The translations under genes were made by a program, and so were the position numbers. A stretch of 64,000 nt of DNA from Ewingella americana. GTDB lineage: Bacteria > Pseudomonadota > Gammaproteobacteria > Enterobacterales > Enterobacteriaceae. Below, piece after piece: positions 35,282-46,636 of this stretch; position 1 is the first letter of the stretch, and the number at the start of each line of letters is the position of its first letter. The notes beneath the pieces were generated by a model. It was not told where the DNA came from and ran no database searches. It worked only from the letters and a program-made list of their open reading frames with translations. The stretch spans positions 186,001 through 250,000 of the forward strand of contig NZ_RCZD01000009.1 in NCBI RefSeq assembly GCF_006438725.1, given 5' to 3'.

Positions 35282-35896
35282 TCACAGAGCCGCGCGCAAC
35301 GCGTCTCTAATCAACGTTTCGCAATCCACGCCCGGTTTAGCCACTTTGCTGATCATTCTGCTGGCTTCAGGTGGTTTGTACCCGAGGGAAATCAGGGCTG
35401 AGACGGCCTCGCCTTCTGCATCAGACTCTTTTGCTTGCGACGTCGATGCAGGTAGCGAGATATCAGTATTATTGTTAAATAGATCACCGTTTAATCCTTT
35501 AAAACGATCTTTCATTTCGACCACCAACCGCTCCGCGGTTTTCTTACCCACACCAGGTAATTTGATCAGTGTTGTTATTTCTTCTTTCTCGACAGCGCTG
35601 ACAAACTGCTGCGCAGACATACCGGACAGAATCGCCAGAGCCAATTTTGGCCCCACACCATTCACTTTAATCAGTTCACGGAACAACGCACGTTCCTGCT
35701 TATCGTTAAAACCATATAACAGCTGCGCGTCCTCACGAACGATAAACTGCGTGAAGATGATGGCCTCTTTACCCAGATCCGGTAATTCATAAAAACAGGT
35801 CATCGGCATGTGCACTTCATAGCCCACACCGTTAGTTTCCAACAGCACCAATGGGGGCTGTTTTTCAAGAATAACACCTCTGAGTCGACCTATCAC
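35282..35896 (-). CDS. ruvA: Holliday junction DNA-binding protein RuvA
   Basis: Tetrameric junction-binding protein that loads RuvB. The start is placed at a GTG (35896) giving [20 protein letters not shown] and 204 residues, matching the E. coli N-terminus; AGGAAGG lies upstream. Domain I is an OB fold (1 to about 63). Domain II carries helix-hairpin-helix motifs ([15 protein letters not shown] and [16 protein letters not shown]). Domain III (about 155-204, [16 protein letters not shown]) binds RuvB. Confidence 0.96.
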   Translation of the reverse strand: MIGRLRGVILEKQPPLVLLETNGVGYEVHMPMTCFYELPDLGKEAIIFTQFIVREDAQLLYGFNDKQERALFRELIKVNGVGPKLALAILSGMSAQQFVSAVEKEEITTLIKLPGVGKKTAERLVVEMKDRFKGLNGDLFNNNTDISLPASTSQAKESDAEGEAVSALISLGYKPPEASRMISKVAKPGVDCETLIRDALRAAL

Positions 35897-35956
35897 CGTC
35901 ACCTTCCTCTATTGATTTGATAGCCAAAAACCTGACTTTACAGCGAGGTTTATATC

Positions 35957-35985
35957 ATAAAAAAAGCTGGATGGATATCCAGCTT
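35957..35985 (-). terminator. ruvC terminator
   Basis: On the minus strand AAGCTGGAT / ATCCAGCTT (9 bp, 4-nt loop) is followed by TTTTTTT. It separates the yebC-ruvC transcript from ruvAB, as in E. coli. Confidence 0.9.
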
Positions 35986-36001
35986 AATCGCTTTCAGACA
36001 G

Positions 36002-36523
36002 CTATCGCATTCTGCCGCGCGTCATTTGTAATTTATCGCTGCTCAGGCGAATCGCGTTCTGGCTCATATGGCAATGCGTGATGGCAATCGCTAACGCATC
36101 CGCGGCATCCGATTGCGGATTGGCAGGTAATTTCAACAATGAACGGACCATATGCTGCACCTGCGACTTCTCTGCCGCACCGGTACCGACTACCGTTTGC
36201 TTAACCTGACGGGCCGCATATTCAAACACCGGTAAATCCTGATTCACCGCCGCCACAATCGCGGCACCACGTGCCTGCCCAAGCTTCAGCGCGGAGTCAG
36301 GATTCTTGGCCATAAACACCGATTCAATCGCAAAAAAATCAGGCTGAAACTGGGTAATGATTTCGCTGACGCCAGCATAAATCAGCTTCAGACGCGTCGG
36401 CATGTCATCCACTACCGTACGGATACATCCGCTGCCGAGATAAGTCAGTTGTCGCCCTGTCTGGCGGATAATGCCATAGCCGGTAACGCGTGAACCGGGG
36501 TCAATCCCCAGAATTATAGCCAT
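36002..36523 (-). CDS. ruvC: Crossover junction endodeoxyribonuclease RuvC
   Basis: Resolves Holliday junctions by paired symmetric nicks. The start at 36523 ([19 protein letters not shown]) gives 173 residues and the E. coli N-terminus; a TTG two codons upstream is less likely. Catalytic acids are visible as Asp7 in GIDPGS, the Glu in [12 protein letters not shown], and the aspartates of [13 protein letters not shown]. It is downstream of yebC on the same strand and ends at its own terminator. Confidence 0.97.
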   Translation of the reverse strand: MAIILGIDPGSRVTGYGIIRQTGRQLTYLGSGCIRTVVDDMPTRLKLIYAGVSEIITQFQPDFFAIESVFMAKNPDSALKLGQARGAAIVAAVNQDLPVFEYAARQVKQTVVGTGAAEKSQVQHMVRSLLKLPANPQSDAADALAIAITHCHMSQNAIRLSSDKLQMTRGRMR

Positions 36524-36632
36524 AGCCAATCAACGCCTTGTATTGTCGTTTTGCCTGAATGAAGGGGAGTATAAACCGCAGAGGGGGTTGTTGATAGCCA
36601 GCCGGTGAACAGGTCACCGGCTGAATAGAGCG

Positions 36633-37376
36633 TTATAGCGTTTCTGCAATCTCGTCGGAGATCTCACCGTTGTGGTAAACCTCCTGCACATCGTCACAAT
36701 CTTCCAACATGTCGATCAGGCGCAGCAGTTTTGGTGCTGTGTCGGCATCCATATCGGCCTTAGTCGATGGGATCATGGTGACTTCTGCGGAGTCTGCTTT
36801 AAAGCCTGCCGCTTCCAGCGCGTCTTTCACATCACCCAGACTTTCCCAGGCAGTGAAGACGTCAATCGCACCATCGTCATAAGAGATGATATCTTCTGCG
36901 CCGGCTTCCAGCGAAGCTTCCATCAACGTGTCTTCATCCAGACCCGGGGCGAAGGTGATCACCCCTTTCTTGGTGAACAGATAGGAAACCGAGCCATCAG
37001 TGCCCAGATTGCCGCCGGTTTTGTTGAAGGCATGACGCACTTCCGCTACGGTACGGTTACGGTTATCACTCAGGCATTCTACCATCACGGCTGAACCACC
37101 AGGACCGTAGCCTTCATAAATGATGGTTTCCATGTTGGTATCATCATCACCACCAACGCCACGCGCAACGGCACGGTTCAGGGTATCGCGGGTCATGTTG
37201 TTAGCCAGCGCTTTATCGATTGCAGCACGCAGGCGCGGGTTAGCGCCTGGATCGCCACCACCGAGTCTCGCGGCAGTCACCAGCTCACGAATGATCTTGG
37301 TAAAAATTTTACCGCGTTTGGAATCTTGCGCCGCTTTGCGATGCTTAGTGTTGGCCCACTTACTGTGACCTGCCAT
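36633..37376 (-). CDS. yebC: YebC/TACO1-family protein
   Basis: A conserved protein of the YebC/PmpR/TACO1 family. Members have been described both as transcription regulators and as translation factors easing ribosome passage through proline runs; which applies here is not visible. The start at 37376 gives [20 protein letters not shown], the invariant N-terminus, and 247 residues. Other signatures are [42 protein letters not shown] and [14 protein letters not shown]. It lies 19 bp after nudB, in the aspS-nudB-yebC-ruvC order of E. coli. Confidence 0.97.
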   Translation of the reverse strand: MAGHSKWANTKHRKAAQDSKRGKIFTKIIRELVTAARLGGGDPGANPRLRAAIDKALANNMTRDTLNRAVARGVGGDDDTNMETIIYEGYGPGGSAVMVECLSDNRNRTVAEVRHAFNKTGGNLGTDGSVSYLFTKKGVITFAPGLDEDTLMEASLEAGAEDIISYDDGAIDVFTAWESLGDVKDALEAAGFKADSAEVTMIPSTKADMDADTAPKLLRLIDMLEDCDDVQEVYHNGEISDEIAETL

Positions 37377-37395
37377 ACAAATATCTCCAGTTAGT

Positions 37396-37842
37396 CTAAT
37401 CAGACTCAATAGTTACAAATTCTTCAATCGCCTGCTGGTTGCTCGGGGACACCGTCAACGCCGCCGCAGCGGGTTTATCGAGCCACTGATACGCGAGATG
37501 TTCTGTGATTTCCACATCCCGTTCTTCAGCAATTGCCAGGCAGAACCAATGTTCTTTGTTACGGGTCACGCCGGGAGCATAGCGATAACGCAAATGAGCA
37601 AACAGCTCAAACTCCACGCAGCGCTGACAGTTCAGTAACGGGAGGTTCTCACCGGCAATATCGATACCGACCTCTTCCATCACTTCACGCTGCGCGGTCT
37701 CTTCCGGGGACTCGTCTCCTTCCAGACTGCCGGTGACCGACTGCCAGAAATTCGGGTCATCCCGTCGTTGAAGCATCAGCACCCGGCCGGTGTTGCTGGC
37801 GTAGATGACGCACAGTATCGACTCAGGACGCTTAGGACTCAT
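37396..37842 (-). CDS. nudB: Dihydroneopterin triphosphate diphosphatase NudB
   Basis: Nudix hydrolase that removes pyrophosphate from dihydroneopterin triphosphate, an early folate-pathway step. The 148 residues contain the full Nudix box, [20 protein letters not shown] followed by VGI. Other matches to NudB are [19 protein letters not shown] and [18 protein letters not shown]. The ATG overlaps the aspS stop by one base (TGATG), indicating translational coupling to aspS. Confidence 0.95.
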   Translation of the reverse strand: MSPKRPESILCVIYASNTGRVLMLQRRDDPNFWQSVTGSLEGDESPEETAQREVMEEVGIDIAGENLPLLNCQRCVEFELFAHLRYRYAPGVTRNKEHWFCLAIAEERDVEITEHLAYQWLDKPAAAALTVSPSNQQAIEEFVTIESD

Positions 37843-39650
37843 CAGTTATTCTCTGAATCTGTGTCCGGCTTCACTTCTTTTGCTGCGTCTTTTTTCGCAA
37901 CAACCGCAATACCCAGCTCCAGCAAGGATGCCGGGTTGGCAAAACTTGGTGCTTCGGTCATCAAACAGGCGGCCGCCGTGGTTTTCGGGAAGGCAATTAC
38001 GTCACGGATGTTATCGGTTCCGGTCAGCAGCATCACCAGACGGTCCAGACCAAAGGCCAGGCCTGCGTGCGGTGGTGTACCGTATTTCAGGGCATCGAGC
38101 AGGAAGCCAAACTTCTCACGCTGTTCGTGTTCGTTAATACCCAGAATGCCGAAGACAGTTTGCTGCATGTCGCTGCGGTGAATACGCACAGAACCGCCGC
38201 CCACTTCGTAACCGTTGATCACCATGTCATAGGCATTGGCGATAGCAGAAACCGGATTCGCCGCCAGTTCTTCAACCGTCATCTCTTTCGGCGCGGTGAA
38301 CGGGTGGTGCATGGCTGACAGGCCACCTTCATCGGTATCTTCGAACATTGGGAAGTCAATCACCCACAGCGGAGCCCACATCTCTTCTTTGGTGATTTTC
38401 AGGTCGCGGCCCACTTTCAGACGCAGCGCGCCGATAGCGTCAGTCACAATTTTCTCACTGGCTGCGCCGAAGAAGATCATGTCGCCATCTTGAGCACCAG
38501 TACGGCCAATCAGCGCCAGCAACAACGCTTCGTTCAGGAACTTAGCAACCGGGCTTGAAATGCCTTCCAGACCTTTGGTGATGTCGTTGACTTTGATGTA
38601 AGCCAGACCTTTCGCACCGTAGATTTCGATAAATTTAGCGTATTCGTCGATCTGTTTACGGCTGAGTGTTGCGCCACCCGGAACGCGCAGTGCTGCAACG
38701 CGGCCTTTCGGATCGTTAGCCGGGTCCGCAAACACTTTGAATTCGATGTCTTTGAACAGGTCAGCTACGTCAACCAGTTCCATCGGGTTACGCAGGTCAG
38801 GTTTGTCTGAACCATAGCGACGCATGGCTTCGGCGAAAGTCATGATCGGGAAGTCGCCCAATTCCACACCTTTAATGTCCAGCCACAGTTCACGGGCCAG
38901 TTTTTCCATGATTTCACGCACTTGCTCTGCGCTCATGAAAGAGGTTTCGACGTCGATCTGGGTAAATTCAGGCTGACGGTCAGCGCGTAAATCTTCATCA
39001 CGGAAGCATTTTACGATCTGATAATAACGGTCAAAACCGGACATCATCAGCAGCTGTTTGAACAGCTGAGGAGACTGTGGCAGTGCATAGAACTTGCCTT
39101 TATGCACACGGCTTGGAACCAGATAGTCACGCGCACCTTCCGGTGTGGCTTTGGTCAGCATCGGGGTTTCGATGTCGAGGAAGTCATGTCCATCCATGAA
39201 ACGGCGCACGAAGCTGGTAATTTTTGCACGCGCTTTCAGGCGATTTGCCATTTCAGGGCGACGCAGATCCAGATAGCGGTATTTCAGACGCGCTTCTTCG
39301 GAGTTGACGTGGTTGGAGTCCAGCGGCAGGGATTCTGAACGGTTGATGATGTTCAGGCCGCTGGCAAACACTTCCACTTCACCGGTTGCCATGTCTTTGT
39401 TGAATTGGCTTTCAGGTCGCGCACGCACGGTGCCGGTAATTTGAATACAGAACTCATTGCGCAGTTCAGAGGCCAACTTGTAAGCCTCTCCCTGATCCGG
39501 GTCGAAGAAAACCTGAACGATGCCTTCGCGGTCACGCATATCGATGAAAATCAAACCGCCCAAATCACGACGACGATTAACCCAGCCACACAATGTCACT
39601 TCCTGGCCCACGTTGGACGCATTCAGTTTTCCACAATATACAGTACGCAT
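37842..39650 (-). CDS. aspS: Aspartyl-tRNA synthetase
   Basis: Class IIb synthetase charging tRNA-Asp. The 602 residues have an N-terminal OB-fold anticodon-binding domain (about 1-105), motif 1/2 regions ([39 protein letters not shown]), a bacterial GAD insertion domain (about 290-410), and motif 3 [15 protein letters not shown]. It is slightly longer than E. coli AspRS (590), the excess being a charged C-terminal tail ([17 protein letters not shown]). It is first gene of the aspS-nudB-yebC-ruvC group. Confidence 0.98.
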   Translation of the reverse strand: MRTVYCGKLNASNVGQEVTLCGWVNRRRDLGGLIFIDMRDREGIVQVFFDPDQGEAYKLASELRNEFCIQITGTVRARPESQFNKDMATGEVEVFASGLNIINRSESLPLDSNHVNSEEARLKYRYLDLRRPEMANRLKARAKITSFVRRFMDGHDFLDIETPMLTKATPEGARDYLVPSRVHKGKFYALPQSPQLFKQLLMMSGFDRYYQIVKCFRDEDLRADRQPEFTQIDVETSFMSAEQVREIMEKLARELWLDIKGVELGDFPIMTFAEAMRRYGSDKPDLRNPMELVDVADLFKDIEFKVFADPANDPKGRVAALRVPGGATLSRKQIDEYAKFIEIYGAKGLAYIKVNDITKGLEGISSPVAKFLNEALLLALIGRTGAQDGDMIFFGAASEKIVTDAIGALRLKVGRDLKITKEEMWAPLWVIDFPMFEDTDEGGLSAMHHPFTAPKEMTVEELAANPVSAIANAYDMVINGYEVGGGSVRIHRSDMQQTVFGILGINEHEQREKFGFLLDALKYGTPPHAGLAFGLDRLVMLLTGTDNIRDVIAFPKTTAAACLMTEAPSFANPASLLELGIAVVAKKDAAKEVKPDTDSENN

Positions 39651-40007
39651 AACGGTATCCTTTTGATCCCACTACCCGGCCTCATGGCACACGGGTACAG
39701 AAACGGTTATTCACTCTGGTCGCTCACTCGCAAAAAACTGCGGCACGCGGAATAGGTTTTCTACAGGTCGAAAAAAGGCGGTCATTATAAAGGAATTTCC
39801 TCCTCAGGATAAGAGCGAAGACGCGCCGCACGCCGCTGATTTACATCGTTAACCTCTGCCACACATAATTTAACAAAATTATCCACATTCCAGCCCATGC
39901 CTTAGCATAAACTCGCCAGGCGCTTTTATAGGTAGCAGACAAAGAATTTTACGACCTCGCCCCTTATCTCGCACCGTCTACATTGAAAACTCCGGGAGCC
40001 AAAACCC
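39651..40007. other. Divergent gap between aspS and yecD
   Basis: About 360 bp that must hold the promoters of both divergent genes. I see no coding frame, hairpin terminator or clear operator in it. Confidence 0.5.
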
Positions 40008-40583
40008 ATGAAACTCGACCCACAAACCACCGCACTGGTGTTGATCGACTTACAAAAAGGTATTTTGCCTTTTGCCGGTGGCCCGCACACCGCCCAACAG
40101 GTGCTGGACAACGCCACTGCGCTCGGCAACCGTTTTCGTCAATTGGGTGCACTGGTGGTGATGGTGCGCGTTGGCTGGTCCAACTCGTTTGATGAAGCAC
40201 TGAAACAACCTGTTGATATTCCAGCCGCGGCGCCAGAAGGCGGCCTGCCAGCGAGTTGGTGGGAATTTCCAGAACAGCTGGGCGTCACTGATAGCGATTT
40301 GCTGGTGATCAAACGTCAGTGGGGCGCGTTCTACGGGACTGATTTAGATCTCCAGTTGCGCCGCCGTGGTATCAAAAGCATCGTGCTGGCGGGGATTTCG
40401 ACCAACATCGGCGTGGAATCTACCGCACGTAACGCGTGGGAACACGGGTATGAGCTGGTGATCGCCGAAGATGCGTGCAGCGCGCACAACAACGAACATC
40501 ATCAGTCCAGTATGCAGTTCATTTTCCCCCGCATCAGCCGTGTGCGTTCGACTGCCGATGTGCTTGCCGCTCTGCCAGAGTAA
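40008..40583 (+). CDS. yecD: Isochorismatase-family hydrolase YecD
   Basis: A cysteine-hydrolase-fold protein of 191 residues with unknown substrate. The family Asp is in [13 protein letters not shown] and the Lys in [23 protein letters not shown]. At the usual nucleophile position the sequence is [15 protein letters not shown], with Gly where amidases of this fold have Cys; E. coli YecD shares this. The isochorismatases EntB and PhzD also lack that cysteine, so a vinyl-ether type hydrolysis is conceivable. It is followed by a weak terminator and yecE. Confidence 0.92.
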   Translation: MKLDPQTTALVLIDLQKGILPFAGGPHTAQQVLDNATALGNRFRQLGALVVMVRVGWSNSFDEALKQPVDIPAAAPEGGLPASWWEFPEQLGVTDSDLLVIKRQWGAFYGTDLDLQLRRRGIKSIVLAGISTNIGVESTARNAWEHGYELVIAEDACSAHNNEHHQSSMQFIFPRISRVRSTADVLAALPE

Positions 40584-40626
40584 CGCTACCCTGACTCAGC
40601 GCGCTTTGTTTTAACATTCCTTAATG

Positions 40627-40650
40627 CCGCCCACCGGGGCGGTGTTTCTT
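40627..40650 (+). terminator. Weak terminator after yecD
   Basis: CCGCCC / GGGCGG with a short loop is followed by TGTTTCTTT. The T run is interrupted, so some read-through into yecE is likely. Confidence 0.5.
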
Positions 40651-40672
40651 TATCAATGGGATCATCTTCGGC

Positions 40673-41491
40673 ATGTATATTGGTTTACCACAGTGGCATC
40701 ACAGTGCATGGGCACGCATCGGGTTGCGCGATCTGGCTGATTATGCGCGGTATTTCAATTGTGTCGAAGGGAATACCACATTTTACGCCCTGCCCAAACA
40801 GGAGGTGGTCATGCGCTGGCGCGACATGACACCGGAAACGTTCCGCTTTTGTTTCAAATTTCCCTCAGCCATCAGCCACAAAGCCGCGTTGGTCAACTGC
40901 CAGGAAGAAGTCGATACCTTTTATCGCACGCTTGAACCGCTCGGCGAGCGCATCGGGCAATTATGGTTGCAGCTTCCGGCGACCTTTTCGCCGCCGCATC
41001 TTGACCGGTTATGGCACTTTCTCGACGCGCTACCTTCAGGTTTTAATTACGGCGTCGAAGTGCGTCATCCGCTGTTTTTTGCCAAAGGGGAAGACGAGTT
41101 GTTACTGAATCAGGGACTGCATCAGCGCGGCATTAACCGCGCGATCCTCGACAGCCGTCCGGTGCATAGTGCCAAACCCCACACCGAAGCCGTGCGTGAA
41201 GCCCAGCGTAAAAAGCCGGTGTTGCCGGTGCACGCACTGGTCACCGCCGATCGTCCGATTGTGCGGTTCATCGGTGGTGACGTGCTTGAAGACAATAAAA
41301 AACTGTTTATCGCCTGGATTGACAAACTCAAGCAGTGGCGCGCCGTGGGGCATAACCCCTATCTGTTTATCCACACGCCCGATTGCAGCGACGCCCCCCA
41401 GCAGGCACAAAACCTGTGGCAACAGCTGCGTATCGCCCTGCCCGAACTGCCGCCAGCACCCGACTGGCCGGAGCAAGATTCGCTCTTCTGA
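40673..41491 (+). CDS. yecE: DUF72 family protein YecE
   Basis: A TIM-barrel-like DUF72 protein of 272 residues, no established activity. It starts MYIGLPQWHHSAWARIGL, the short form of the DUF72 N-terminus, and shows NCVEGNTTFYALPK, FRFCFKFPSAISHKA, LQLPATFSPPHLDRLWHFLDAL, YGVEVRHP and a conserved C-terminal FIHTPDCSDAPQQAQNLW. Order and spacing after yecD are those of E. coli. Confidence 0.93.
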   Translation: MYIGLPQWHHSAWARIGLRDLADYARYFNCVEGNTTFYALPKQEVVMRWRDMTPETFRFCFKFPSAISHKAALVNCQEEVDTFYRTLEPLGERIGQLWLQLPATFSPPHLDRLWHFLDALPSGFNYGVEVRHPLFFAKGEDELLLNQGLHQRGINRAILDSRPVHSAKPHTEAVREAQRKKPVLPVHALVTADRPIVRFIGGDVLEDNKKLFIAWIDKLKQWRAVGHNPYLFIHTPDCSDAPQQAQNLWQQLRIALPELPPAPDWPEQDSLF

Positions 41492-41703
41492 GCAAAGTGT
41501 TTCAGCCTTCCGCTTTTTGATGCGGTTTTTGCATCCATCACGGTTATTCCTCAAGACAGTCATTTGTTACGCCGTTATTATTAAGGCCATGTTACAGGCG
41601 ATATTTGCCCGTTGCTTAACCGGCCTTGTCTGCCCGGCACTTTTTAGTTACTCAATCAAGTGAACGGAGCCGTTGGCTAATCCTGTCATTTCGAGGTTGT
41701 AAA

Positions 41704-42102
41704 ATGATCAGCGCGTTATATGTCGTGCTCGCCGCAGTGTTATTAATTAAATTATCTTTTGATGTTGTCAGACTGCGTATGCAATACCGAATTGCCACGG
41801 GTGACGGTGGTTCGTATGAATTGCAAACAGCGATCCGCGTCCATGGGAATGCAGTGGAATACCTGCCGATAGGCTGTTTATTACTGATTATGATGGAAAT
41901 GAACGGTGCAGAGGCCTGGATGGTGCATATCTGCGGGCTGATGCTGATCATTGGCCGCCTGTTCCATTATTACGGTTTGAAAAACCGTGAATTTACCTGG
42001 CGTCGCAACGGCATGGCAGCAACCTATATTTCCCTGCTGCTGATGGTGGTCGTGAATATTATTTATCTGCCATGGTCGCAATTTCTGAATATTCGATGGT
42101 AA
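41704..42102 (+). CDS. yecN: MAPEG-family membrane protein YecN
   Basis: An inner-membrane protein of the MAPEG superfamily (membrane-associated eicosanoid/glutathione metabolism), 132 residues with about four helices. The start at 41704 (MISALYVVLAAVLLIKLSF) removes an implausible upstream extension. The family motif is AIRVHGNAVEYLPIGCLLLIMMEMNG, with the conserved Asn and Glu of the glutathione-binding region, and LIIGRLFHYYGL follows. Substrate unknown. Confidence 0.92.
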   Translation: MISALYVVLAAVLLIKLSFDVVRLRMQYRIATGDGGSYELQTAIRVHGNAVEYLPIGCLLLIMMEMNGAEAWMVHICGLMLIIGRLFHYYGLKNREFTWRRNGMAATYISLLLMVVVNIIYLPWSQFLNIRW

Positions 42103-42231
42103 CTTTCTACCCACAATAGCGCACGACAACCCTGCGGCCGCGCACGACGGGCACATTTTACCGGTATCTGCTCACCGCAGACTCTGTTAAAATCTGCCCT
42201 CAAAATTACTCCCCTTCAATTTTTGGTCTGA

Positions 42232-43952
<1,721 letters not shown>

Positions 43953-43990
43953 ATGACGCCATTATTGCGGTCAGTCAATTAATCTCACGC

Positions 43991-44029
43991 AAAAGAAAAT
44001 GGCGGTTGAGATAACCGCCATTTTCTTTT
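43991..44029. terminator. Bidirectional terminator after cmoB
   Basis: A perfect 17-bp stem (AAAAGAAAATGGCGGTT and its complement) with a 5-nt loop, flanked so that the T-rich arm ends each transcript. It separates cmoB from the small convergent zinc-ribbon gene. Confidence 0.92.
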
Positions 44030-44062
44030 TGTTCGAAATCGGTTTTAACCCTGTTCCAGCCA

Positions 44063-44278
44063 TTACCTCATCTGCAGGACGGTATCCGGATCGTGATCAA
44101 CGCTGGGTGGCAGGCTTATCCAGGTATGCTCCGTGAACACCACGACGCTATCTGCATGAGTAGGTGTTCCGCAGTTGCGGCAAATAAGAGATTTCACCGC
44201 CACGTCCATCGGCTTAGTTTTACTCACCGTGAAACTACCGCCCCCACAGTTATCGCAATAAATTTGCATATCAGGCAT
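44063..44278 (-). CDS. Small zinc-ribbon protein of unknown function
   Basis: The 71 residues have two CxxC knuckles (CDNC at 8-11 and CRNC at 33-36), the spacing of a single zinc-ribbon. The C-terminal part (VVVFTEHTWISLPPSVDHDPDT) has no motif I recognise. Its last stretch ends a few tens of bases from the cmoB terminator. It is the last chromosomal gene before the left boundary repeat of the island, so it may belong to the core or to variable DNA. No function can be assigned. Confidence 0.65.
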   Translation of the reverse strand: MPDMQIYCDNCGGGSFTVSKTKPMDVAVKSLICRNCGTPTHADSVVVFTEHTWISLPPSVDHDPDTVLQMR

Positions 44279-44468
44279 AAATTTTCTGCATTAGGACTAT
44301 GCCTATTGCAATCCTCATAAGATAAATAATTCCTTGCATTTAAGATAGCCAAACTATGGGAAAAATGCGAGTGCGGCACGGTAAATAACGCGTTTCATGA
44401 GGTTAAACTTCAATTTTCTTTATGAATGACGTTTTTACACTCCCCCTACCTCTATATAGCCAATGAGC

Positions 44469-44492
44469 ATAAAAGAAGCCCCGCCAAAATGA
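44469..44492 (+). repeat. Left boundary repeat of the island (att-like)
   Basis: A 24-bp sequence beginning ATAAAAGAAGCC and ending CAAAATGA is repeated exactly at 48071-48094. Similarity continues imperfectly for about six further bases. The right copy is part of a terminator hairpin; the left copy has lost the partner arm. An integrase remnant starts about 160 bp inside. This is the layout of attL/attR. Confidence 0.75.
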
Positions 44493-44652
44493 TGGGCTGC
44501 ACGTTCATCTCTCAATTTATTTATTTTTAAGTATCAATATCTTATTGAAACCACTGCATATGCATACAGTGTGTTTATGTCGATTACACAACCGTTTTAA
44601 GCTATTTCATTCTACTCGGCCCCCCCTACAGCACCCCCTGAGGCAGTTTGAG

Positions 44653-44811
44653 ATGGCCTCTTACAGTATTGAAAAAAGACTCACCGCTTCAGGTGAATTG
44701 CGTTACCGCTGCACTGTCGGTGTAAAAGAGGATGGAGCATATCTTCATCGTGATGAGGAAGAGTTTCACCAAGCAGAGAGTCCCAGTCCTGCCAGCAGGA
44801 ACTTGATGTGA
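44653..44811 (+). pseudogene. Tyrosine integrase, N-terminal fragment
   Basis: The frame begins MASYSIEKRLTASGELRYRC followed by TVGVKEDGAYLHRDEEEF, the N-terminus of an enterobacterial island integrase family. Around residue 43 the family similarity ends, where IS3-type sequence begins. The catalytic Arg, His and Tyr regions are missing, so the integrase is dead. Its place just inside the left repeat fits an integrase next to its attachment site. Confidence 0.7.
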
Positions 44812-45070
44812 CGGGCAGTATGAGCCGCAAGGGTAACTGTCTGGATAATGCCGTTACGGAGAGGTTCTTCCGCAGCCTGAAAGCAGAGAGAGTTAACTAC
44901 CGTCGCTATGAAACCCGAAGTCAGGGTATTGCGGACGTTATCGATTATATCGACAGTTTTTATAATCTGAAGCGTCGGCATTACCGGCTGGGAAATATAT
45001 CGCCGAATGAATATGAACGCCGATTACAACAATGTGCCTAAATCAGTGTCCGGTTTTAGCTGACCATTAC
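44788..45070 (+). mobile_element. IS3-family element, 3' fragment
   Basis: The last 80 or so codons of an IS3-family transposase (OrfB) are present to the stop at 45041: LDVTGSMSRKGNCLDNAVTE, then RFFRSLKAERVNYRRYETRS and FYNLKRRHYRLGNISPNEYE. This includes the final catalytic Glu of the DDE motif. A terminal sequence GTGTCCGGTTTTAGCTGACC follows. The 5' part and left end are missing, so it cannot move on its own. Confidence 0.8.
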
Positions 45071-45228
45071 AGTTTCCGGTACCGACCTTCCGCGCCAGCA
45101 ATAGCCAGAAATCGCCAAGAATGATCCATATTCAAGACTTAGCAGACCATCTCGACAGGCAAAGAAAGAAAGGAAAAGAGCTTTTCGAGAGTATGCAAAA
45201 CCCCCAGCGCCAAGTGAAATGCACATAA
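45064..45228 (+). pseudogene. Possible integrase C-terminal remnant
   Basis: Directly after the IS fragment an open frame without a start encodes VPTFRASNSQKSPRMIHIQD, then LADHLDRQRKKGKELFESMQ, and ends QVKCT. The basic, helical composition and position suggest it is the tail of the integrase whose head lies at 44653. I cannot match it to a family from memory. Confidence 0.3.
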
Positions 45229-45782
45229 GACCCCTAAGTCATTCATATTAACCCCCCCTCTGCGAATGATTGCACATGCAATTAATTTCAAACGCGCAGG
45301 TCTATTACATCGCGTTTTAACGCGATGTAATTAAATAAAAATAAAACGACAAGAAAAATTGATCAAACAAGCCACTCAATGATCAGATTTAATGATAGGT
45401 AATGCAGCATGAAAATCAACATGATGATGGATATTTTTATTTATCATTAAAGATCAATAGATTATAAAAATAGCACGATTTGATGAATCATTAAAATTTT
45501 ATATGTTTTAGTTTTTATTGATAAGTATTTTTTTAGTACAACCAAGATTTATCTCATTGATTGCATGATAAAAGAGTATTTTTTTTGCCTTTAAAATGAC
45601 AAAAATAATCTGTCTTTTTTATGTAAAGATGAGCTCTTATAACCCGTTTAGGGCGGGAGGATAGCATTTGCATAATGCTCAAAACGGATAATAATTATCT
45701 CGTTCTTGAACAAAACAACACAGTCAATTGGCTTGAAATATGGTTTCCGTCACTCAATCATACTGAAAGGAAATATAACACT
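45229..45782. other. AT-rich gene-free stretch upstream of the RhiA-like genes
   Basis: About 550 bp, strikingly richer in A and T than the surroundings. It contains the near-palindrome at 45304-45331 but no credible coding frame. It presumably carries the promoter of the RhiA-like gene at 45783. AT-rich leaders of this kind in enteric islands are often bound by H-NS. Confidence 0.5.
45304..45331. promoter_or_regulatory. 13-bp-arm inverted repeat upstream of the RhiA-like genes
   Basis: ATTACATCGCGTT and its exact complement are separated by only TT. The 2-base gap suits a dimeric protein-binding site better than an RNA hairpin, and no T run follows. It lies about 450 bp upstream of the first RhiA-like start. 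Confidence 0.45.
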
Positions 45783-46412
45783 ATGTCTTCCTATTCTATT
45801 TCTGTTAAAAACTCTAGCGGCGGTGCTGCTAATGTCGCCATCTATCAAACTTACCCTAATCTGGTCACCGGTTTGCCATTGGTATGGCTGCTGCAGACGG
45901 TCAACGATGGCAATACGAACAGCTATAACTGGTCAATCGACTGGGCGCTGAACTGGGGTACAACTGAACAGCCATTAGCCCCTGGTGTTCTCTGGAGTTC
46001 CGGCGGCCCGATCCAAAATATGAATCCTACGACCAGTGGCGGAAAAAACGCGATGGGGGTTACTTTCACCAATGGCCAGTTCCAGACGCAGCCGACGGCA
46101 TATAATAATCCGGAGGTTGCTTCCGGCAGCATGCTGGTAAAAACCGATTCAACATTCACTGTCGGGCAATCCAAAGCGATGAGTCTTGCTGTTTATATGA
46201 ATTCCCTGCCTGCATTCGCGATGCAGGGGAAACCCAATGGGAACTTCATGTTTGATACACATCCGACATATTGGATTTGCACAACAGATTCAAAAATAGG
46301 TGTTGCTGTTTCAGGAACATTTGTCAGCAGCCCGCTGCAGTTCGCCTTCTCTGACGGAATAACCTCATTGAGTTTTGAGCTTAATGATACGTTGCAATTT
46401 GTCCCGCTCTGA
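45783..46412 (+). CDS. RhiA-like protein, paralogue 1
   Basis: A 209-residue protein with no signal peptide. It resembles what I recall of RhiA, the quorum-sensing-regulated rhizosphere protein of Rhizobium leguminosarum: an opening YSISVKNSSGG, then NVAIYQTYPN, a Trp-rich stretch (LVWLLQTVNDGNTNSYNWSI, DWALNWGT) and PTYWICTTDSKIGVAV. Biochemical function is unknown for the family; the fold is probably all-beta. The start at 45783 follows AAAGGA and aligns with the neighbour at 46637. It is the first gene of the island cargo. The family call is from memory. Confidence 0.65.
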   Translation: MSSYSISVKNSSGGAANVAIYQTYPNLVTGLPLVWLLQTVNDGNTNSYNWSIDWALNWGTTEQPLAPGVLWSSGGPIQNMNPTTSGGKNAMGVTFTNGQFQTQPTAYNNPEVASGSMLVKTDSTFTVGQSKAMSLAVYMNSLPAFAMQGKPNGNFMFDTHPTYWICTTDSKIGVAVSGTFVSSPLQFAFSDGITSLSFELNDTLQFVPL

Positions 46413-46467
46413 TAGAGTGATTTTCCCGAAAGGGTATTTGTAGCGTTTTATTCACAGCAGTAGTCTG

Positions 46468-46503
46468 AGAAACCAATCTGGAGGAAACGACAGGTTGGTT
46501 TCT
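46468..46503 (+). terminator. Hairpin between the two RhiA-like genes
   Basis: AGAAACCAATCTG pairs with CAGGTTGGTTTCT (13 bp with one G-T pair) around a 10-nt loop. The following TGAAAAATAAAA is a poor T tract, so it may be a processing or stabilising hairpin rather than a full terminator. Confidence 0.45.
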
Positions 46504-46636
46504 TGAAAAATAAAAGGGTGACCTGAGTTTCACACATTGATAGAAACCCGTTTATTATGGTTTTATTCCCTGTCATGAACACCCGATCACACAGAAAGCA
46601 CTGTCGTCTAAGCTTGCCTTAAGAAGGAATCCTATT

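Noticed and set aside
35900..35965. A LexA box upstream of ruvA
   Set aside because: The only CTG...CAG spacing found (CTGACTTTACAG) is far too short for LexA; SOS control may exist but is not visible here.
36600..36622. Hairpin AGCCGGTGA / TCACCGGCT after yebC taken as an intrinsic terminator
   Set aside because: No T run follows on the minus strand, and yebC-ruvC is expected to be co-transcribed; it is more likely a processing or stabilising hairpin.
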